Positions 1 to 11,691 of a stretch of DNA of 64,000 bases are shown here, piece after piece (within the stretch, counting starts at the first letter, position 1; every line of letters starts with the position of its first letter). Made by a program: the position numbers and the translations under genes. The DNA is from Rhytidiadelphus loreus. Its lineage: Eukaryota > Streptophyta > Bryopsida > Hypnales > Hylocomiaceae. Under the pieces are notes generated by a model, which saw only the letters and a program-made list of their open reading frames with translations, was not told the DNA's origin and did no database searches. The stretch lies in the NCBI GenBank assembly GCA_947034895.1, contig OX344764.1:56463348-56527347 (forward strand), given 5' to 3'.

Positions 1-2240
1 TTCCGCGAAAAGGTGCCTATCAGCGCACCTGTTGTCTGCTCATAACAAGTGCCCTCAAGTGAGATTGGAACAGTCATATCCAACAATGCACAATCATCGA
101 ATACATGCTCCTGTGCATTTTCCGAGAAATGAGCAGAGTTGGATATCATTGCTCCACTCTCACTCGAGGGCTCGCATTGTGAGCAGCCAATAGGTGCATT
201 GATAGGCCCCTTCCACGGCAGTCCCCATCCCGGCAATGGTAGACCGACTGCGGTCGAAGCCCACGGAGAACGCGAGGATGTGGCGGAGGAGGACGACGCA
301 TGACGGTGGCTCTCATGGTGTACCTCCGATGACGGAGGGAGGGGTTCATGACAACGCTTCCCGTGGTTGCCCTTAGAAGTCCCGTGAACGCAAGGCGCAT
401 CCGCTCCACACAAGAGACGCGTTCAACAACGATCCATCCAGCACGTTGACATCGTTCGAATTGGTCAGCACTACAATGGACGAATATTTTCCGGACCTTC
501 TCAGTGTGCCGTGCAACGACCACCCAAACGATATGATCGGCAAATAGATGCCTACTGGCGTTGGTGAAATGATGTTGCAAGGACCTTTCATCTGCGTGCT
601 ACGATGTACAGAAGCCTACTCTACGGGGTCGGGGACTCGTGTTCAAAAAGTGAGAATATTTGTATTAGTGTATCCAATGTGGGAATGAGTATATTGTTGA
701 CAAGAATGAACTGAAAATGTTTCTACAATTCTCTAATAAATGAGATGCATCTGTAAATGTCATTTATGTTGTAGCAATGTTCAGCAATGTCAATGTGACC
801 TTCGCAGACGAGTTGAGGATGCTGTCCACGTTTCAGACCGCGCGGTCTGAACCGCAGGCGCCGACGTTCCAACCTCCGTCGCCTCGTGATGACGCAAGGC
901 GCATCCAATTCCCGTGAGCGCAAGGAGCAATGCCTACCGAGTTCTCCGCGTGCGAGCTGATGATGTTGCCCACGGTTCAGACCGCGCGGTTTGAACTGCA
1001 AGCGCCGACGCTCCAACCATCGTTGCTTCGTGATGACTCTCCAGCTTGATCAACACCAACAAGAGTCTATTCGTCGATCACATCATCGTGAGGTCCTCGC
1101 ACGGCACTCTGAGGTTCGCGGTCAAATGCTCATCCACTGTAGTGCGGACCCATGCTGGTGTCGTCCCTTTGTCGGATGGATCATTGCTGAACCCGCTCTT
1201 GTAATGAGAAGAGGCAAGGACATGGACACCCCATCCACGGTCACGTCAAGAACGTCCTCTTCACATCCCCGAACCCACCGCCTAGCGGAGTACGTCTTGA
1301 GTTCACAAGACTTCCAATGCACAACTAAGGGAGGCGTTGTCATGAACGCCCTCCTCCAACCGTTCAAGGGCACCCCATCCGTGCGACCGTCGTCTCCCTC
1401 CGCCACATCCTCGCGTTCTCCGTGGGCTTCGACCGCAGCCGGTCTACCATTGCCGGGATGGGGATTGCCATGAAAGGTGCATATCAACGCACCTGTTGGC
1501 TGTTGATAACAAATGCCTTCAAGTGAGATTGGAACACTCATATCCAACAATGCGCAATCATCGAACACATGCTCCTGTGCATTTTCCGAGGAATGAGCAG
1601 AGTTGGATATCATTGCTCCATTCTCACTCGAGGGCATTGTGAGCAGCCAACAAGTGCGTTGATAGGCACCCTGTCCACGGTAGTCCCCATCCCGGCAATG
1701 GTAGACCGGCTGCGGTCGAAGTCCACGGAGAACGCGAGGATGTGGCGGAGGGGGACGCATGACGGTGGCTCTCCTGGTGTACCTCCAACGATGGTTGCCC
1801 TTAGAAGTCCCGTGAACGCAAGGCGCATCCGCTCCACACAAGAGACGAGTTCAACAACGATCCATCCAGCACGTTCGAATTGGTCAGCACTACAATGGAC
1901 GAATATTTTCCGGACCTTCTCAAGGTGCCCTACAACGACCACCCACACGATATGATCGGCAAATAGATGCCTACTGGCGTTGGTGAAATGATGTTACGAC
2001 GAAGGGAACCACGCTCTATGGGATCGGGGACTCGTGTTAAAAAAATGCGGGTATTTGTATTAGTCTATCCAATGTGGGAAAGAGTATATTGTTGACAAGA
2101 ATGAGGAACTGAAAATGTTTCTAAAATTCTGAAAATGTTTCTAAAATATCTCTAATGAGATGCATCTGTAAATGTCATTTATGTTATATGGGAAAGTCAT
2201 CCGTGGCTCACCATGAGTCCACGTTCAGCAATGTTAGTGT
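1..2240. repeat. 3' foldback region of element A: two nested inverted-repeat units
   Basis: Positions 1,045-1,995 form a long imperfect foldback centred near 1,572: the left arm read as reverse complement matches the right arm through the whole block, including the stretch ending in the CATCCCGGCAATGGTAGACC motif. A second foldback is centred near 110. Its inner arms pair 16-21 with 201-206 and inward, its right arm runs to about 600, and its left arm lies mostly outside the window. The two centres are about 1,464 bp apart and the sequence around them repeats directly (for example GAGCAGAGTTGGATATCATT at 131 and 1,595). ORFs across this block keep similar peptides in both copies, but they follow the inverted repeat and have no recognisable domain, so I do not call genes. 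P1 palindromes lie between the foldbacks. Confidence 0.75.
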
Positions 2241-2420
2241 GGAGCTATTACTAAAAGCAATGAAGGGTAGACCAGACTTTGGACTTGGAACGCGACTGTG
2301 CAGCCTTCCGTCGTAACCTTCGCAGACGAGTTGAGGATGCTACCCACGGTTCAGACCGCGTGGTCTGAACTGCAGGCGCTGACACTCCAACCTTCGTCGC
2401 GTCGGCCACTTGGGGAGGTG
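780..2420. repeat. Three P1-palindrome modules in the element A 3' region
   Basis: P1 (TTCAGACCGCGCGGTCTGAA) occurs at 832-851 (perfect), 976-995 (one change, TTTGAA end) and 2350-2369 (one change in the core). Each copy is preceded by GAGTTGAGGATGCT-like or GAGCTGATGATGTT-like sequence and followed by a GCAGGCGCCGACGTTCCAAC-like stretch, so the repeated unit is a module of about 80 bp with the palindrome in the middle, not the palindrome alone. Confidence 0.8.
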
Positions 2421-2727
2421 ACTGCCCGGAGGGATCCTGCACAACGAAGACAATGGTCACGACTGTGCAAATGTGATTGCGATTTTCTGGACGAGCTCCG
2501 GAAAGACAAAGTTCAAAGTGGGAAAAGAGGAGCAACGGAGTATTCGATGGACAAACAATTTCACCCCATCCTAGACTGCAGCCTAGCGTAGGGCGGGAAA
2601 AAATTGTTTTTCCATCAAACTCATCCGTCGTCCCCTCCGTACCTCAGTTCATCCCAAGGGAGCAAACAACCCACCTTACCACATACGTACACCGTCGCAC
2701 CACACGCTCGTCAGCAGTGATGTCTTC

Positions 2728-2916
2728 TTATAGGGAAGTCGAGGTCACGTCCTCGCCCGCGTCGCCCGCCTCGCCCGACGCCTCGCAACTGTCGAAGGAG
2801 TCCACTCCTTCCGTTGTCTGGGTCCGCCGTCGCTTCATCCGTCGAGGGCCCCTTCGTGCATTGTCGACGGAGTGCCCGCCGAAAGCGCGAACGCGGCGCA
2901 GCCCCTGCACACCCAT
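2728..2916 (-). CDS. Small conserved basic ORF downstream of ORF2 (element A copy)
   Basis: An open frame of 62 codons starts at an ATG followed by GGTGTGCAG and ends just past a DVTS-x-(S/G)-L terminus. Element B has the counterpart at 50,488-50,667 with the same start context (ATG, two bases changed, GTGCAG), a shared KRRRT motif about 30 residues in, and the same DVTS..L end, although the DNA between has diverged. Frame conservation between diverged copies suggests coding. The basic KRRR run could be a nuclear-localisation signal. The TGTGCAG near the start could instead be a splice acceptor, which would make this a last exon. No family recognised. Confidence 0.45.
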   Translation of the reverse strand: MGVQGLRRVRAFGGHSVDNARRGPRRMKRRRTQTTEGVDSFDSCEASGEAGDAGEDVTSTSL

Positions 2917-2934
2917 CCATTTCCGCTTGGTGCA

Positions 2935-4381
2935 TCAACCCTTTTCTTTCTTTTGCACCACGTGCTTCGCTCTTCGATAGACGAAATGATCGTTCCCGTC
3001 TCTACTGTACGTGCCGACGAACTCTGGATACTCCAGCAAGAGAGACCTGTCCTGCAACGCAACTAACCCGCGCACATGGAGTCAGAGAGAGGGCGTCCTG
3101 TGGTTTCCGAAAAACGGATTCCGAGACACGTACTGCGACACGCTAAGACCGGACTCTAGCAGGCCCTTGAGATAGAGTCGCAACGTCCTGTCCAGGGTGG
3201 AATCGTGCGGGCTGCCAATGTACGACAACGGGAAGATGGCATTGTGCACGGGATTGAGGATGCTGCTCTCGGGGGAGGAATCGATGAGCAGTGTGTTGCT
3301 GGAATTGGCCCTGAACGTGCCGGATTTGAACCTATCTCCATCCCAGATGGCCTTGTGCAGACCCTTGAGCCTCAGCCTCCCCTCGGGATGGTCGGGGAAC
3401 TGAACGTACGTGTCCTCGTCCACGTCGGTATCCCACTCGGGTTGGTAGGGGTGCGCCGGACAAGGCAACGAGGGGAGGTGTGGGGGGGCCTACACCTGCA
3501 CAACCGCCACGATCGTCTCTCCACGATGGAGGTGCAGTCCTCGAGCGTGAGCACGCGCATGGACGAGCGCTCCAAGCAGCGGAAGAGGAAATCGATCATG
3601 GAATTGGCCACGACGGCCGGCAGCCTTGTCCACATAGACAAGCGAAACCTCTTCGCCAGGCCTCTGAGGAATTCGCGCACTTCCGAACGACACAAGAGGG
3701 AGAACTCGCCGAAGACGTGGCATTTCGTCAGATCATAATCGTCCTCCGATGGTGCGCTTGCTGCGGGCGAGCGACCGGATTCGAGGGGCCCGACGTGCTC
3801 AACTTGGCATAGGACTCCTTCCAACTCCAAGACAACAAAATAACTGTACAAGGGCAAAGCAACGGGAGGCGGCGGTGCAGGCAACGGCAACGAGGCCTGC
3901 GTATGCGAAATCCCTTGTTCAAAGTAGTATTTGAAAATTGAATAAACGGGAGTCCACAATTGAAAATGCGCCCCCCCCCAACAGGTGTGGGAGGCTTGAA
4001 CACAGAGACGTGAACCCTTGTCCATTATCATCCTCTTTCTAAACGAGATCCACGTCCGATCCCTACAAACTATCTAGGCAAGCGCTACGGAGGCAGTGAG
4101 CAAAGGGATGCAAGGAGATCGAGCCTCACCTTTGTTACATCCGGAGTGGTGGCCGCGACGGGAGTGGTGGCACGCCTCGTGGCGGCGCGAGTCTGGACAC
4201 CCGCGACTATGGGAGACACGACCTGTGCAACTTGCGGAGGGGGGAGTTCCACCTCAGAGATCGGAGGGGGGACTTCAGCAATGGCGGGAGCCTCCAGTGC
4301 CATCGGTGGCGGACAAGGAGGGCAACTCGGTCGACGGAGTACCAGTGCAGACTCTTCGCCCAACCCAAGAGCATGGCCACC
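2935..4381 (-). pseudogene. ORF2 of element A: FCP1/SCP-like (NIF, HAD-fold) pseudophosphatase, broken
   Basis: Two exons, about 4,381-4,130 and 3,896-2,935, with donor AAG|GTGAGG and acceptor ACGCAG, both conserved in element B. Exon 1 is a Pro/Ala-rich linker. Exon 2 carries the FCP/NIF layout: a YSYFVVLELEGVLC strand where active family members have a DxDGT-type motif, an R..LREFL helix, a LSMWTRLP segment matching the family's VWT motif II, and a TLLIDSSPESSILNP segment matching the VDDSP motif. The nucleophile Asp is Glu and so is the second Asp, so phosphatase activity is doubtful. The frame is shifted at a seven-base G tract (plus strand 3,482-3,488) and has an in-frame TGA at 3,082-3,084. 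The reading resumes afterwards and ends at 2,935-2,937. The true start is not resolved: the first exon may be joined to an upstream exon. Confidence 0.7.
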
Positions 4382-4389
4382 CTGAACCG

Positions 4390-4778
4390 CAAATGCCAAT
4401 TGCCAAGAGCGTAACTACATTGCCCAAGAGGACTCGGGATAGAAAGCACAATGCACAACACTCTACATTGCACATCACTCAACGCCACGAATTCCCGAAA
4501 ACACGAATTGCCAAAAAACGAAACCGATATATTACAAATAGAATACAATGTTTGTACAAACTTTACGAACAGTGTTTCACGAACAATCCGAAAATCATGT
4601 CTGTACAACTAAAATGTCTGTACAACTAAAATCGTCACAGGCCTCGCCAAAAGGGCTCCTACATCTATGGGCCTGTCGCTCCATGGACAGTGGACCCGTC
4701 GGGACGACCTTCAATCGGCCCGACGTAACACCCTCACATAGCTTCCACACCTGGAAGCGCAATTCAAAAGATGGGGAG
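4390..4778 (-). other. Spacer between ORF1 and ORF2 of element A
   Basis: About 390 bp without a gene, matched by a spacer of about 365 bp in element B. Just after the ORF1 stop both copies share a stretch around CTATGTGAGGGNGTTACG. The end of ORF1 in both copies contains GGGTAACCC, which resembles a 5' splice site, but joining it to the ORF2 exon at its visible acceptor breaks the frame, so I keep the ORFs separate. Confidence 0.5.
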
Positions 4779-6224
4779 CTATGTGGAGGGGTTACCCACC
4801 GTGGGAGTCTGGACGTCGTCGGAGGGTGAGTCGACTGGCGCATGCTCCTCGTGCCTCGCAGGGGGCAGCGCCGGAGCGATTGGGGCCTGCAAGGGAGCAT
4901 ACTGCTGGGTCAAGTTAGTGAAGGAGACCTCCATATCTCCCAAGTCGACTTCCAAGTCGTAAGGGTCATCGTCGTGGATGCTCGGACGATGCACTGGCCC
5001 AGCGACATGCACAAACGGAAATTGACTGAGGGCTAGGTCATCGAATCTGTCTGGATCGTCAACGACACTCACCGAAATATTTGCAGCCTCTTCTGAACCC
5101 AGCTGTCGAAGTCCGAACGCTACGGTGGCCGTGGCGGCGGAAATCGAATTCGTAGTGGAGACTCCGAAGACGTTGTGGAGCTCGCTCACAGGAATGGGAG
5201 TCACAGCCATCGGAGGGGCACTTATCTGCGCGGCCTGCTTCGCCAAAATCTGCTCCTACAGTTGCTTGAGCAGCAAAGTGTTCGTCTCGCGATCCCTCCT
5301 GTACTCCATTTCCTTCTCGGCCTGCAGCCTTCGCTCCTCCGCGAGTTCCTTCTCCTTCTGCGCCTTCTTGGCCTTCCGCTTCACCTTCTTCTCCTCCTCC
5401 ACCCGCTCCCTCTCCTCCCTCTCCTTCTTGAGCTCCCGATCCTTCTCCCTTAAATCCCTCACGAGGTTGTCGATGGCGTCATTGCGCTTGTCGAGCGCCC
5501 CCGAGTGCCTTTGCCTTTCCCGCTCGAGCATCATCTCCACATACGCGAGGTTGATCCCTGCCTTGACGTCCATGTGGATGGGTTTGGCGTCCATGTCCAC
5601 CGCGGCCAGAGTCCCTCCTGCCTTGGAGGAAGTCCCCGCGTCCGATGTTGCCGCTTCCGCCGCGGCCTTAGCCATCTTGCTGTACTCGTCTCTGCTGGTT
5701 GCTGCCAAGGCCAGTCGGTTGTCCAAGTCTCCGTCGTCCATCTCGTCCAGATCGATTGGGCTGCTCTTTGTATTCGTGGACTTGAGGGCGAGTTGCCGGT
5801 ATACGGTGCGCGTATGGGCCATGAGCAGAAGCTCGCCCGCGCTGGCGGCAGGCAGTTCCGAATCCAGGATGTCGACGTTGACCTGCGCACCGATCAGCTT
5901 CATCATGTTCTCATCCCCATTGAGATCGGATGGATTGCGGATGGACCTCAATTCCTGGACAATCGCCTGCGACGCGTGAATCCTACATTCCACGGAGTCA
6001 TCACTGGGATTCACGGGAGAGGCGGCGAGGTCGATCCTCACACTCGCCACCTCCGCCTACCTGGCCGAAGACAGTAGTCTCTGCAATGCAGCCAAATCAG
6101 CCTGCAGGTCCTGAATGAGCATTCTCGGGGGAGGGGGCGGAAGAGACTCCTCCGCAGGAGTGGACACCTCCACTGCAGCCACCTGAGGTCGGGGAGTGGG
6201 AACGCGGAAGGCATGTGCCCGTGT

Positions 6225-6510
6225 TTCAGACCGCGCGGTCAGAACTGGAGCGCGGCGATCCTCGGAAGATTGGGTCACAGGATCCGACTGCAGGGCCGGA
6301 TCTTGAGGTCGGGGGGAAGCAGAGGGAGTGCGAGGAGATGGAGGTGGAGGTGGAGGGGACAGTAGTTGGTTTGCGGAGGGAGACGGGGGGTTGGAGGGAG
6401 AGAGAGAGGAGTGTGCGGGTGCATATCAGATCGCGCGGTCTGATTCCTGCGTGGCGGCGCACTCGAGCGCCGCTGGGAGGCAGGCGTCGAATCAGACCGC
6501 GCGGTCTGAT
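6225..6510. repeat. P1 palindromes inside the ORF1 linker of element A
   Basis: Three copies within coding sequence: 6225-6244, 6425-6444 and 6491-6510. Read on the minus strand they give short QTARSD or QTARSE peptides in the disordered Ser/Pro-rich linker. Element B has P2-type copies in the same linker at about 46,986, 47,047, 47,107 and 47,285. Confidence 0.8.
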
Positions 6511-8448
6511 CCATCTCCCTCTGGACAGAGTGGACGCCGGACACCGAGGCATCTCCGTGGTCTGAAACGTCGTCGCCTTCGCCGTCTCGCCCTCCCACGC
6601 GGTCGATGTCTTCATCTTCGTCCTTGTCCACTTCCTTGTCCTCGTCGTCCTTGTCCTCTTCCTTGTCCTCGTCCTCGTCCTTCTCCACTTCCGAGTCGGA
6701 ATCGCTTCCATCGCGGAGGTTGAGGGCGCCCTCTTGCGATTCCTCCTTGCTCTCTCTTTCATCATCCGAAGACTCGCTTTCCACGGGGTCAGGGTCCTGG
6801 AGCCTCCGTGTCTGAGACTTGGGGTCGTAGATGAAGTCGAGGGTGTGCGGCTGCGGCACCAAGATGTCGGGCCACATGTGTGTACCGATTCAAGCGTGCA
6901 CGCTCTGGCGTAGGAGGCACTTGTCGGTGGGGCGCACGAAGGAGACGGAGCTCCGACACAACATCTGCAGTGCCAAACAAGGCACACGGCATGAATTCTC
7001 CGAATGACGCATTCAGACGGTCAGATGAGCTCTACATTGGAAGCAAGAACGGGATAGGATGGAGAGCTTACCGAGCACGCGGAAACGGGCTTGGATCCCG
7101 CAAAGACGAGCATGACCGTTCCCTGGTCCCTACAGAACTTGTCGATGAAGCGGAGGTACACTTCGTATCGCAGTTCTCGATTCGTCAAGATCCAGGGGTT
7201 ATCGTGGCGACAGAGCTCCCGGGTCTTGTACTTGACGTCATCCGTCGCTAGAGGCTTGTCCTCGGCAGCCGAGAGTCGGGGAATCGGTTCCCCGACATTG
7301 ACAAGTGGGGAGTTCGTGAAATGCTTCGTGGTCCGCTGAATGTACATGACCCTGTCCTTCCCCCTGGTGTAATAGTTCGGCTCGCCCTTGGAATACACGT
7401 ACGTCGCGATGCGCCGAGTGTTATGCTCGGGGAAGAATTTCTCGAGCGCCTGTTCCACTTCCACCACCCTCTCGGTGCCCATGATGAGCATCCACGTGTG
7501 GACCCCCTTGGCCATGGTATTTTGGGAGACCCGCACGACTTGTTTGATGATTTTCTCGTACGCGTAGTGAATCTCCATATTCCCGACCTCCAGGAACAGG
7601 CGGAAATCCATAATCCCCACCTCGCAGAAGCGAATGCTAGCGGGTCCGTCCACATATTCCACCCATTCGCGCTTCTGCTTCACGTAGACAAAGGGATCGA
7701 ACACCCTCCTGGCGCGATCCCACCGACAGACCGTGGCCCGCGCACACCTTTTGACGGTGTTGCAGCGTTTGTTGTTGGTGAGCAGTCGCTGGATCATGGC
7801 GACGACGTCCGAGGGAGCAACCATCGTTTTCTTCCCCGAGCCACATTGGTGCCTGAGCCACTTCTGCCCAATGTGCATGGCGGCCCACATGTTGTGCCCC
7901 CGAATGCACAGCAGCGCCTTGAACTCCCGCCAGGCTTTAGGGACGACCTCCCCTTGGGAAATCACCTCCTTGGCCTTGTCGATGCCCAGGACGTCGGCCT
8001 TCTCCTTCATCTCGAAGATGAGCACGGCCTTGTGCTTCTTGTTGGTGCACCACTGGGCGAAGGGAATGGTCGCCGTCCAACTGGTCGGCCTCTTCAGGTA
8101 GACCTTGGGCGGCGTCTCCAGGATTCTGCTCGCGAGCTCGCCTACGGCAGCGTCATCCATCCCCAGAAGGTTCTTCATCTGGTTGTGATTGATCGCCGTG
8201 AACTTGTAGATCTTGGAGCCCCCCTTCCCGTCCGGAATTTGGTTGAACGGGACGCCGGTGTCGATGTCGTGCAGCGCCCCGGACTCGTGCTTCTGGAAGA
8301 CCTCTTGCCAACTAGTCCAGGTCGCATTCGAGGCCATGACGATCTTTCGGTCGTCCATCTTGTCGAAGTCCCAGGTCCTCCCCCCCCCGTTTTGGTGCTT
8401 GGCGCTCCCCACGACCTCGAAGCTTTGGTGCGCCTTCTCCTTGAAATC

Positions 8449-8706
8449 CTGGACACGCATCGGCGCGGTGAGTATGTGTCGTGATCTGACCGCGCGGTCT
8501 GAACTGTCACCGAACAATCCACGACACCAAGTGGCGTCGAGGTCGGAATATCGCGGGATCAGACCGCGCGGTCCGAAGTGACCATGAATCAGAAAGGTGA
8601 CGACCCTAACGAGGACAAGGGGAGCCTACCGATATGGAATGGGACGGAATTGCATCACTGGGATTCAGACCGCGCGGTCTGAAATGCGTAGGGAAGTTGT
8701 GCGTAC
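8449..8706 (-). other. Intron 1 of element A ORF1, with P1 palindromes
   Basis: GT at 8,706 and AG at 8,450-8,449. It contains P1 copies at 8484-8503 (ATCTGA at one end), 8558-8577 (one change) and 8664-8683 (perfect). The corresponding intron of element B (44,741-44,990) holds P2 copies instead. Confidence 0.75.
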
Positions 8707-10410
8707 CTCATAGACCTTCGGGTCCTCCCCTTCAATGATGACCTTCGCGTTCTTCCGATGTTGCGCAGGCTTGCCCGCGTTTTCCCAGAGGTGGCGAACA
8801 TGCATGAGTGTTGCCGGTAGAGACGACAGGTACGGGCCCGCGACGTTTCCGTCGTTGCACTTGGACGACAATGCGTGGAGGTGGTCTTTGTTCTGAGACC
8901 ACACGATTTCGCACGTCCACCTGTGCATTTTGGCGACGACCTTCTCATCGTCGACGGTAGTGTTCCTGGAGATGATGTCCTTGGCGGCCATCCAGGTGTG
9001 CTGCCCGTTGATGATGAGCAGCGGCCGCACCTTCCAACAATCCGCCCAGCATGTCGGTCTGGTGCACGTGTCCGGCATGACGGTGAGGATTTGCTTGGCG
9101 TAGTTCACCTTCACCATCCTGTCCAGGACTGCCAAGACGCCGTCATTCTCGAGGGGCCTCACGATGATTCCCGACTCCTCCTGGGCATTCACCATGTCGG
9201 CCACGTCCAACTCGAAGTACTGTCCCCGACCGAATATGTACATGTACGAGGACAGTTCCTTGAACACCTTGTTGGCCGCTGCTTCGGCCTTGAGGCGCGT
9301 CCGCGTTTCCAACTCGACGCTGCGTCGCGGATTGCGCTTGTATTCCGCGGGCACGGACACGCTAGCCAGGACGGCGTCGGCATCGAAGGGCAGGGTTCGT
9401 GGATTCTTGGTCCACTTCCCGTTCACCTTCTTGATCGCAATCTTCTGCGCCTCTTCCTCGAACACCTCTGCCGGTTCCGTGTTGGCCTCGTGGGTCGATG
9501 AGCTGGGGGTGCCATGCGATTCCTCGGCCACGCGTCGGACCTAGCGCCCCGCATCTTCTTCCGAGGATGCTTGCGTCGCCACGGGCGGGCCCGCTGACTT
9601 CCGTTTCACGGCCTTCTGTTTAGATTGAGAAGTCGGCGCTGTGGTGGCTCGGGCCGCCGACTGAGTCGCCTGTGGCGGTCGTTGGATGGGTCCATGCGCC
9701 AGTGGGAGTGGGTCGGTACGCTCGGACGCACCAGCAAGGGCCGACGTAGGAGGGGGGCCGGCTGCGCGTTCCCGCTCCTGACGCCTTGGCGACATTCTTG
9801 GCGGACCCCTTTGGCGAAGCCATTGGTCGACTTCCTTCACCCTGGCAGACGTTCAAGGGCGACACACTCAGTGATTTGTTGTGATTGGCAAACGCTTTGG
9901 TGACGTATGAGTTGGCTACCTTTCCGGTCTCGTGGAAGTCACTAGAGACGGCTTCGCAGTGCGATTGGGTTTCGGCCATCAAGAGTTGATATGCACGAGG
10001 GACGGACGCGTAATTCTTCATGAGGCGTTTGCTACAGAAGGTCATCTCATTTTCTACACGGATGGCAATGACTCCGAATGCATTATTACTGGCATTGACC
10101 ACGTCGACGAGAATGGCCTCCCTCATCACATGGACATTCACGAGTACCAAAGTGGAGAAGGATTTCCATCGAGGATCCCCCGTCTTCGTGAATCCCAGCT
10201 CCAGATTGAAGATGGGGGAGCCCATTAAGAAATTCAGTTCGATCGTCCACAATGACTTGGACGCGACGAAATCCAAGGGGAATTTCTTTTCGATGTGCAG
10301 CTTCCAGGACTCGTGGATTCGGTCAGGCGAGATGGGCCTCAAGTAGCCCGCAAGCGGCAGACTGCTCTCCAGGAATGACTCCATGCCACTGTCCACAAGC
10401 AGTACTTCAA

Positions 10411-11618
10411 ATCAGACCGCGCGGTCTAAATTGGACAACTCAGGAGATTGCTATACGCCCAGCATGCAGTGGTCATGCGATGTACTAACGAGTTGAGGAT
10501 TCATTTCCTACGGTCGTTGACGATCTATTGCATTCTAGCGTACTTCTGATAGGACGATACTCCATGCTATGCTGAGTCCATGGCGTGGTTTTGACCGCGC
10601 GGTCTAAACTAGGAACACGATTCATAGCCTAGACAGACCAGGCTAGCATGACGGTATTTCTACATTATCTGCCGCTCGAGGATTTGACCGCGTGGTCTAA
10701 AACGCCTTCCCATTCTAATCAGCTGATGACGATGCCGCTCGCTACGGGACCCTGCGAACGACATTATTTTCGTCTAGCCCATCACCTGGAACCGTCCGTC
10801 TATTAGATCGGACCGTGCGGTCTGATCCTGTCATTCCTTAGTCTACCACGTATGCGGCGAGAATTAACAGATACTGATCGCAGGGTCGACAACCATTACT
10901 TCTGTTATCTTGGGCAGGGATTGGCATAGGTCCTTTATTCGTCATCCGTCGAGGATTTGACCGCGCGGTCTGATTTATTCCTGTGGAGGCTCTGCACAAT
11001 GCTACCAGCCATCGTGGCGTCTAGTTCCTTTTACTATATCCAATCCCTCATGAATCGATCCTACAATACTAAAAGTATTAGGTTTTGTCCACGCTGTGTG
11101 ATCCATGTGTAATGCTTATTCATGGTGCGTGATTAGATGAACATGCAGAGGCCCTCTATTCGTGATGCATCTTTGGATATGGTTTAGACCGCGCGGTCTG
11201 AATCTGCCAACATTCGGTTATTACTTAGACGTGCAGACTGATATAGTGCACCCCCCCGGCTGGGTTACTAGTTGGCATACAATGGGTCTAAATTATTGGA
11301 GGCGTCGACAATGGATCAGTCATGACCACTACATAAAAGCATTTACCACTGAGGATATCTTCTGGCCGCTCGGATTGGTCGGTCCGTTTCCATCTATTTT
11401 ATGGCCGGGGGACCAGTTTAGACCGCGCGGTCTGAACCAGTATCTAGAGAAACGTGGACGAATTGGATCAGTAATTCGTCCTTGACATTCTGTAGACGTT
11501 TTGTCACTTTTGACCGCACGGTCTGGTCCTGTATCTAGGATATCGTGACATAATTTGATCAGCAGTCCGTCTAGAACATTTTAGGAGCGGTGCATCACTT
11601 CAGACCGCGCGGTCTGAA
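10411..11618. repeat. P1 palindrome array of element A, left part
   Basis: About ten P1-type palindromes in 1.2 kb of otherwise unique sequence: near 10,411, 10,593, 10,687, 10,811, 10,959, 11,187, 11,417, 11,512 and a perfect copy at 11,599-11,618. The central GACCGCGCGGTC is the best kept part and the outer TTCA/TGAA or ATCA/TGAT arms vary in a paired way. Spacing is irregular, 85-250 bp. No convincing gene lies here. The array lies directly upstream of ORF1 and ends at a conserved splice-acceptor-like GGACAG next to the ATG, so it probably sits in a leader intron. Confidence 0.85.
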
Positions 11619-11658
11619 CCTGTATATATACTAACTTGACAAAGTCGATCTCCAATTA

Positions 11659-11691
11659 CACTACAAGAAAAGGGGGGTAATTTTGACTGCA
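11659..11691 (+). repeat. Left terminal inverted repeat of the CACTA transposon
   Basis: Thirty-three bases starting CACTACAAGAAAAGGGGGG and ending TTTTGACTGCA. It pairs with 23,152-23,184 with a single difference (A against C after GGGGGGT). The flanking TTA is the target-site duplication. Confidence 0.95.

Larger units (their letters stand above)
4779..10384 (-). pseudogene. ORF1 of element A: ParB-like + degenerate DNA-methyltransferase-like + coiled-coil protein, broken
   Basis: Three exons: 10,384-8,707, 8,448-7,072 and 6,964-4,779, with GT-AG sites at the same places in element B. The start ATG (MESFLE) follows a conserved GGACAG acceptor. Exon 1: a conserved N-terminal region of about 170 residues, a low-complexity linker, then a ParB-like segment with LLIINGQHTWMAAKDI, matching the family's GxHR..AA box with Thr for Arg. 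Exon 2: a permuted beta-class MTase fold, with EVGIMDFRLF where DPPY is expected, an RHDNP..L segment, and VMLVFAGSKPVSAC where active enzymes have LDPFAGSGT. Exon 3: an acidic Ser/Pro-rich linker with P1-encoded peptides, a Lys/Glu-rich coiled coil (about 5,270-5,480) and a conserved DDDPYDL acidic end. Damage: TAG at 9,541, TGA at 6,890, TAG at 6,057 and 5,256; frameshifts at the C6 tract near 9,755 and in the linker near 6,280-6,450. Confidence 0.65.

Noticed and set aside
146..1948. ORFs with shared HCSAD and SCVERMRLAFTGLL peptides in the foldback
   Set aside because: They are conserved because the DNA is an inverted and direct repeat; frames are not bounded alike and no family is recognised. 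Kept as a repeat.
4740..4800. Splice joining the GGGTAACCC near the ORF1 end to the first ORF2 exon
   Set aside because: The join shifts the ORF2 frame in both copies and hits a stop in element B, so one continuous ORF1-ORF2 protein is not supported.
7072..8448. Active adenine or cytosine DNA methyltransferase
   Set aside because: The DPPY-position residues are DFRL/DFRQ and the motif I glycines are replaced in both copies, so activity is not supported.
11162..11485. ORF of 107 codons across the P1 array
   Set aside because: Its only repeated feature (RPRGLN-like peptide) is the translated palindrome; the rest has no domain and falls inside the presumed leader intron.
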